Positions 43,733-46,397 of a stretch of DNA of 46,397 nucleotides are shown piece after piece (position 1 is the stretch's first letter; each line of letters begins with the position of its first letter). The stretch is from Thermodesulfobacteriota bacterium (GTDB taxonomy: Bacteria > Desulfobacterota > DSM-4660 > Desulfatiglandales > Desulfatiglandaceae). The stretch lies in assembly GCA_028278625.1 (NCBI GenBank), contig JANQDY010000104.1, forward strand, positions 1 through 46,397, given 5' to 3'. A model generated the notes under the pieces. That model was not told the DNA's origin. It ran no database searches and saw only the letters and a program-made list of their open reading frames with translations. A program made the position numbers and the translations under genes.

Positions 43733-44716
43733 CTATTTCAGTGATTCCGCCAACCGAAAAAACCCCTCTTCCATTGAAACGGCGGGGCTGTATCCCAATT
43801 CCTTTCGGGCCGCGGTAATATCAAACCAGTGAGACGTCGACAACTGTTTCGCCAGAAAACGTGTCATGGGAGGTTCTTTTTGGATGTTAAGCATACCATA
43901 AATCAATTCAAGGAGCCACCCCGCTCCGTATGCCATTTTTTCGGGAACAATGCGATCAATGGGATCAAGGCCCGCGGCGGACAGAATCCCGTTCATGAGA
44001 TCAGCGATATCCATGGGTTCTCCCTGGCTGATAAAATACGGTTTCCCTGAAATAACCGATCCCGGAAAAAGACGTTCCAACGCCATCATGTGGGCATCCA
44101 CCGCATTGTCAATAAAGATGGAGTCCACCAGATGGCTTTTTTTGCCGACCCGTGCCAGACGCCCGGATTTTCGCCGTTCAATGAGCCGGGGCAGAAAATT
44201 GGGGTCCCCCGGTCCCCAGATCAGGTGGGGCCGAAGGGCCACGGTGGCAAGCATGTTGCCGTTGGCTGAGAGTACCGACCGTTCGGCCATGGCTTTGGTC
44301 TTGGGATAATTGGCCAGATAGGTGCGGGGGTAGGGGGCAGACTCATTGACCCCTTCCATGCTCCCGCCGTCAAAAACCACGCTGGGTGAACTGGTGTAAA
44401 TGAGTTTCCGAACGCCGTTTTCAAGGCATGCGTCGATCACATTTCGGGTGCCCGTAACGTTGGTTTGGTGGTATGCGCCGTACCTGCCCCATATGCCCGG
44501 TTTGGCGGCCACGTGGAAAACCGCGTCACACCCCTCTGCAGCCCCCTTGACCGCCGCCTTGTCCGCCAGGTCACCCCTCAGAACTTCAATGCCTAATGAG
44601 TGAAGTTCGGGATATTGGCCCCTGGAAAAAGAGCGTATACGGTGCTTCAGGCTGGTGAGCCGTTTGACAATGGCGTTCCCCAAAAAGCCGCCGCCGCCGG
44701 TCACGAGGATTTTCAT
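43733..44716 (-). CDS. oleD: NAD(P)-dependent 2-alkyl-3-oxoalkanoate reductase (OleD-like)
   Basis: A 327-residue short-chain epimerase/dehydratase-family protein. TGGGGFLGNAIVKRL is the nucleotide-binding loop, VFHVAAKPGIWG and YTSSPSVVFDG are typical family blocks, and YPKTK is the catalytic Tyr-x3-Lys. OleD reduces the 2-alkyl-3-keto acid made by OleA to the 3-hydroxy acid in long-chain olefin synthesis. The OleD assignment rests on the adjacent, ATGA-overlapping oleC; alone it would be called only an NAD-dependent epimerase. GGGAGATC before ATG 44716 fixes the start; the 15-codon extension to 44761 overlaps oleC. Confidence 0.82.
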   Translation of the reverse strand: MKILVTGGGGFLGNAIVKRLTSLKHRIRSFSRGQYPELHSLGIEVLRGDLADKAAVKGAAEGCDAVFHVAAKPGIWGRYGAYHQTNVTGTRNVIDACLENGVRKLIYTSSPSVVFDGGSMEGVNESAPYPRTYLANYPKTKAMAERSVLSANGNMLATVALRPHLIWGPGDPNFLPRLIERRKSGRLARVGKKSHLVDSIFIDNAVDAHMMALERLFPGSVISGKPYFISQGEPMDIADLMNGILSAAGLDPIDRIVPEKMAYGAGWLLELIYGMLNIQKEPPMTRFLAKQLSTSHWFDITAARKELGYSPAVSMEEGFFRLAESLK

Positions 44717-46386
44717 GATCTCCCTTTTTTCTTTTCCCTCGAAAGCTTTCTTGCGGCCCAAACCCCCAGCCGGTCCCGGTAGATTTTGGCGTTATGACGA
44801 ATGTCCACGGGAAACCCCTTGTGAAACAGAACTGTTCTGATGGCTTCTGTTTGGGGATGGCGGGCGCCCAGGTCGAGCAGTTCCCGCCGGATGGTCCCCC
44901 ATTGATCTTTTTTGATATGGGCCTCCAGCTCAACACAGAGAACGGGGTCGACTGCGCCGTTTTGTTTGACGCCCGCAAGGGCCGTTCTGAAAACGGCCGG
45001 ATGGGTGTTGAAGATCCCTTCCGAGGGGATGGTGAAATACGTTTCCAAAGGGGTGATGACCCGATGTGCTTTTCGGCCGAAAAACCACAATCTTCCCTGG
45101 TGGTCCATCGTTCCCAGATCGCCCATGCGGTGCCAGAACTCCCCGTTATTCCGATTGATGATTTTTGCGAGCCTTGTTCCGTATCCGTCCCGGTAATAGG
45201 CGTTAGTGACCACGGGTCCCTTCACCGCAATCTCGCCCACTTTTCCGGGGGGCAGCTTGAGGGAATCCTTCCATTCATATATGGGGTCGTCACTGATGGG
45301 AACAATGCTGATTTCAATGCCATCCACCGATTTTCCCACACAGACGCCCTTTCCCGCATCAGTGCCATATCTGGTTTCACCCAGGATTTCTCGGCTTCCT
45401 ATGGATGATACGGGCATGGCTTCGGTAGCGCCGTATCCCGTATGCACCTGGGCATCCTGTGCCAGCATGGAACAGAAACGCTCAAGAACAGCCGGAGGCA
45501 TGGGAGCGCCCGCCGCGATGACACGGCGAAGGGTCGGCAGTTTGATGCCATGCATGAGACCGTACCGCCCAACGCGGTTGATGAGTGCCGGTGACCCGAA
45601 CATGTTGGTAACACCGAAATCAGAAATGGCTTCTATGATTTTCCCTGGGTCCACATGGGCCGGCCGGGTGGGGTCCATGTCAGGGATGACAATGGACATT
45701 CCGAGGGCCGGACTGAAAAGGGCAAAAAGCGGAAAGGTGGGCAGATCGATTTCACCCGGTTCGATGTGATAGGTATTTCGAATGGATTCCACCTGGGCCT
45801 GGAAATTGCCGTGGGTGTAAATGGCTCCTCTGGGGGGACCGGTGCTGCCGCTGGTGAAAAGAATCGCCGCAGTTTCATCCTTGCCCGTTTGGGCCATGGG
45901 GCCGATGGCGGCGTTACGTCCCATTTGTCGGATTTCCCTTAATGTGAACCCTTTAAAAATGGGACGTTTTCCAACGGTTACCAGTTTTCGAATGGTTTTG
46001 CCGCCCCATCCCAACACCATGCGGGCCGCGTGGGCTTTGGGAATGCCGATGAATGCTTCGGGCTCTGCCCGGGCAAGGCATTTCTTGATATTTTTGAGGC
46101 CGATGCCGGGATCGATCAGCACCGGCACTGACCCTGCTTTAAACAGGGCAAAAGTCAGCGCGAAGAACTCAAGGCTCGGTTTCACCATGAGTGCAGTGCG
46201 AATCCCCCGCCCCATGCCGGCTCTTTCGAGACCCCGTGCGATCCAATCACTTTCGCGGTCCAGTTGCTTGAAGGTGTAGTGGGTGTACTTGACCCTGCCG
46301 TTTTTGTCACGACCCGCCGGAAACCGCACCGCCGGTGCGTGAGGCTGAAGCCCTGCCATTTCAGGGAGATAAGATGCAATGTTCAC
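44713..46386 (-). CDS. oleC: OleC-type beta-lactone synthetase (AMP-ligase family)
   Basis: A 557-residue ANL-superfamily enzyme. ILFTSGSTGPPRGAIYTHG is the P-loop, IPDMDPTRPAHVDP matches a block strongly associated with OleC, and GYGATEAMPVSS is the A5-type motif. The C-terminal domain has WFFGRKAHRVITPLETYFTI. OleC converts a 2-alkyl-3-hydroxy acid to a beta-lactone with ATP, which OleB then decarboxylates to a cis-olefin. The proposed start is GTG 46386, only 11 bases from the window edge, so a longer start outside the window cannot be excluded. OleA and OleB would be expected to the right of the window. Confidence 0.85.
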   Translation of the reverse strand: MNIASYLPEMAGLQPHAPAVRFPAGRDKNGRVKYTHYTFKQLDRESDWIARGLERAGMGRGIRTALMVKPSLEFFALTFALFKAGSVPVLIDPGIGLKNIKKCLARAEPEAFIGIPKAHAARMVLGWGGKTIRKLVTVGKRPIFKGFTLREIRQMGRNAAIGPMAQTGKDETAAILFTSGSTGPPRGAIYTHGNFQAQVESIRNTYHIEPGEIDLPTFPLFALFSPALGMSIVIPDMDPTRPAHVDPGKIIEAISDFGVTNMFGSPALINRVGRYGLMHGIKLPTLRRVIAAGAPMPPAVLERFCSMLAQDAQVHTGYGATEAMPVSSIGSREILGETRYGTDAGKGVCVGKSVDGIEISIVPISDDPIYEWKDSLKLPPGKVGEIAVKGPVVTNAYYRDGYGTRLAKIINRNNGEFWHRMGDLGTMDHQGRLWFFGRKAHRVITPLETYFTIPSEGIFNTHPAVFRTALAGVKQNGAVDPVLCVELEAHIKKDQWGTIRRELLDLGARHPQTEAIRTVLFHKGFPVDIRHNAKIYRDRLGVWAARKLSREKKKGRS

Positions 46387-46397
46387 GAGGCTCGACA

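Overview
The window looks like a chromosomal segment of an anaerobic, respiring member of the Desulfobacterota (old Deltaproteobacteria). The grounds are the gene set: ferredoxin-dependent 2-oxoacid oxidoreductase, an Nqr-type complex, an FmdE/molybdopterin-binding fusion, a TRAP importer with a phenylacetate-CoA-ligase-like enzyme, LarC next to PgpA, and OleC/OleD. This is inference from content; no rRNA or other taxonomic marker is present. No tRNA, CRISPR array or insertion sequence was seen.

Layout. (1) 1-1142: the start of pgpA and the 3' part of larC (both minus) meet the 3' part of an HDOD-domain gene (plus) head to head at about 700-712. Both larC and the HDOD gene are cut at this join, so it is a rearrangement breakpoint or an assembly chimera. 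(2) 1198-3984: a CheR-type methyltransferase, a radical SAM protein and a toxin-antitoxin pair. The pair lies between two diverged copies of the 3' end of an RND-transporter gene. (3) 4078-8882: fumarase and aconitase (minus), divergent from glutamate dehydrogenase (plus). (4) 8879-14229: a gamma-alpha-fused and beta 2-oxoacid:ferredoxin oxidoreductase, transcribed with two flavoprotein oxidoreductases. (5) 14368-18297: nqrBCDEF without nqrA. (6) 18412-18989: a MazEF pair with its own promoter/operator. (7) 19189-23706: a TRAP transporter, an acyl-CoA ligase and a small frameshifted gene. The promoter carries a perfect CRP-like palindrome centred at -41.5, and the adjacent gene (23895-24596) encodes a CRP/FNR regulator. 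(8) 24616-40323: a complete 13-gene complex I operon, nuoA-B-CD-E-F-G-H-I-J-K-L-M-N, headed by a 6-phosphogluconate dehydrogenase gene. (9) 40722-46386: an FmdE/MoeA-like fusion, a class III nucleotide cyclase, and oleD and oleC.

How the parts fit. Aconitase, fumarase, glutamate dehydrogenase and the ferredoxin-dependent 2-oxoacid enzyme form a TCA-cycle and 2-oxoglutarate block. Its electrons could leave through the flavoproteins to the Nqr-like complex or to complex I. The TRAP/ligase operon would bring in a carboxylic acid and activate it to a CoA thioester under control of the neighbouring regulator.

The most interesting observation is in NuoF. The usual GEETAL motif reads GEASAL, which places alanine at the position of E. 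coli NuoF Glu183. From memory of the literature, E183A lets E. coli complex I oxidise NADPH. The operon's first gene is a 6-phosphogluconate dehydrogenase whose cofactor loop lacks the acidic residue of NAD-specific forms. NuoF also carries a 41-residue partial internal duplication at its FMN loop. Together these suggest an NADPH-using complex I co-expressed with an NADPH-producing enzyme.
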